5,293 nucleotides of DNA, taken from assembly GCA_019236485.1 (NCBI GenBank), contig JAFAIY010000016.1:1-5293 (forward strand), written 5' to 3'. A program made the position numbers and the translations under genes. A model generated the notes under the pieces. That model made no database searches. It had not been told where the DNA came from and saw only the letters and a list, made by a program, of their open reading frames with translations. Source of the DNA: Comamonas sp. GTDB lineage: Bacteria; Pseudomonadota; Gammaproteobacteria; Burkholderiales; Burkholderiaceae_C. Positions 5,269 through 5,293 of this stretch are shown piece by piece (position 1 is the stretch's first letter; every line of letters starts with the position of its first letter).

Positions 5269-5293
5269 ATGGGCATTGAATACAAGATCCGTT
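5269..5293 (+). CDS. Possible start of a further gene, cut by the window edge
   Basis: ATG 5269 opens a frame reading MGIEYKIR to the edge. The codons look coding-like and the gene would follow nat on the same strand. The only Shine-Dalgarno-like bases (AGGA at 5248-5251) are too far away at 17 bases. Eight residues are too few to name a family, and this could be chance. Confidence 0.3.

Overview
The window is a high-GC, gene-dense bacterial chromosome segment with strong G/C preference at third codon positions, which also opens many long antisense shadow frames. Gene content and one degenerate intergenic repeat (near 2090-2137, with a core like TAGCTGCCAGCGC) suggest a beta-proteobacterium of the Comamonadaceae (Comamonas/Delftia/Acidovorax type). 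This placement rests on recall of that repeat and on overall gene style, not on a search.

Layout from left to right: (1) the 3' end of a LysR-type regulator on + (2-355). (2) A complete GcvA-like LysR-type regulator on - (376-1332), tail to tail with the first. (3) Divergent from it, a LysE/RhtB-family exporter on + (1452-2066). (4) A 171-bp gap holding the degenerate repeat. (5) An AhpD-like/peroxidase-related CxxC protein on + with a clear ribosome binding site (2238-2819). (6) A MocR-family regulator (GntR winged helix fused to an aminotransferase-like PLP domain) on - (2850-4295). (7) Divergent from it, an arylamine N-acetyltransferase with an intact Cys-His-Asp triad on + (4405-5181). 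(8) A strong GC hairpin, then the possible first codons of another gene at the right edge.

The organising theme is two divergent regulator/target pairs. LysR faces a LysE-type exporter, and MocR faces an N-acetyltransferase. Each intergenic region carries repeated, operator-like DNA. The LysR pair has two near-identical copies (15 of 16 bases) of a T-N11-A dyad motif, one of them inside the currently plausible 5' coding end of the regulator. The MocR pair has two inverted copies (12 of 14 bases) of TCTRCCTRTACAGA. These suggest autoregulation plus control of the divergent gene. The exporter and the acetyltransferase could each handle amine or amino-acid-like compounds, but the sequence does not show the substrates.

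No RNA gene, CRISPR array, insertion sequence or phage module is visible. No gene-free stretch exceeds 300 bases. I see no clear new multi-gene system; the paired operator-like motifs are the most informative non-coding signals.
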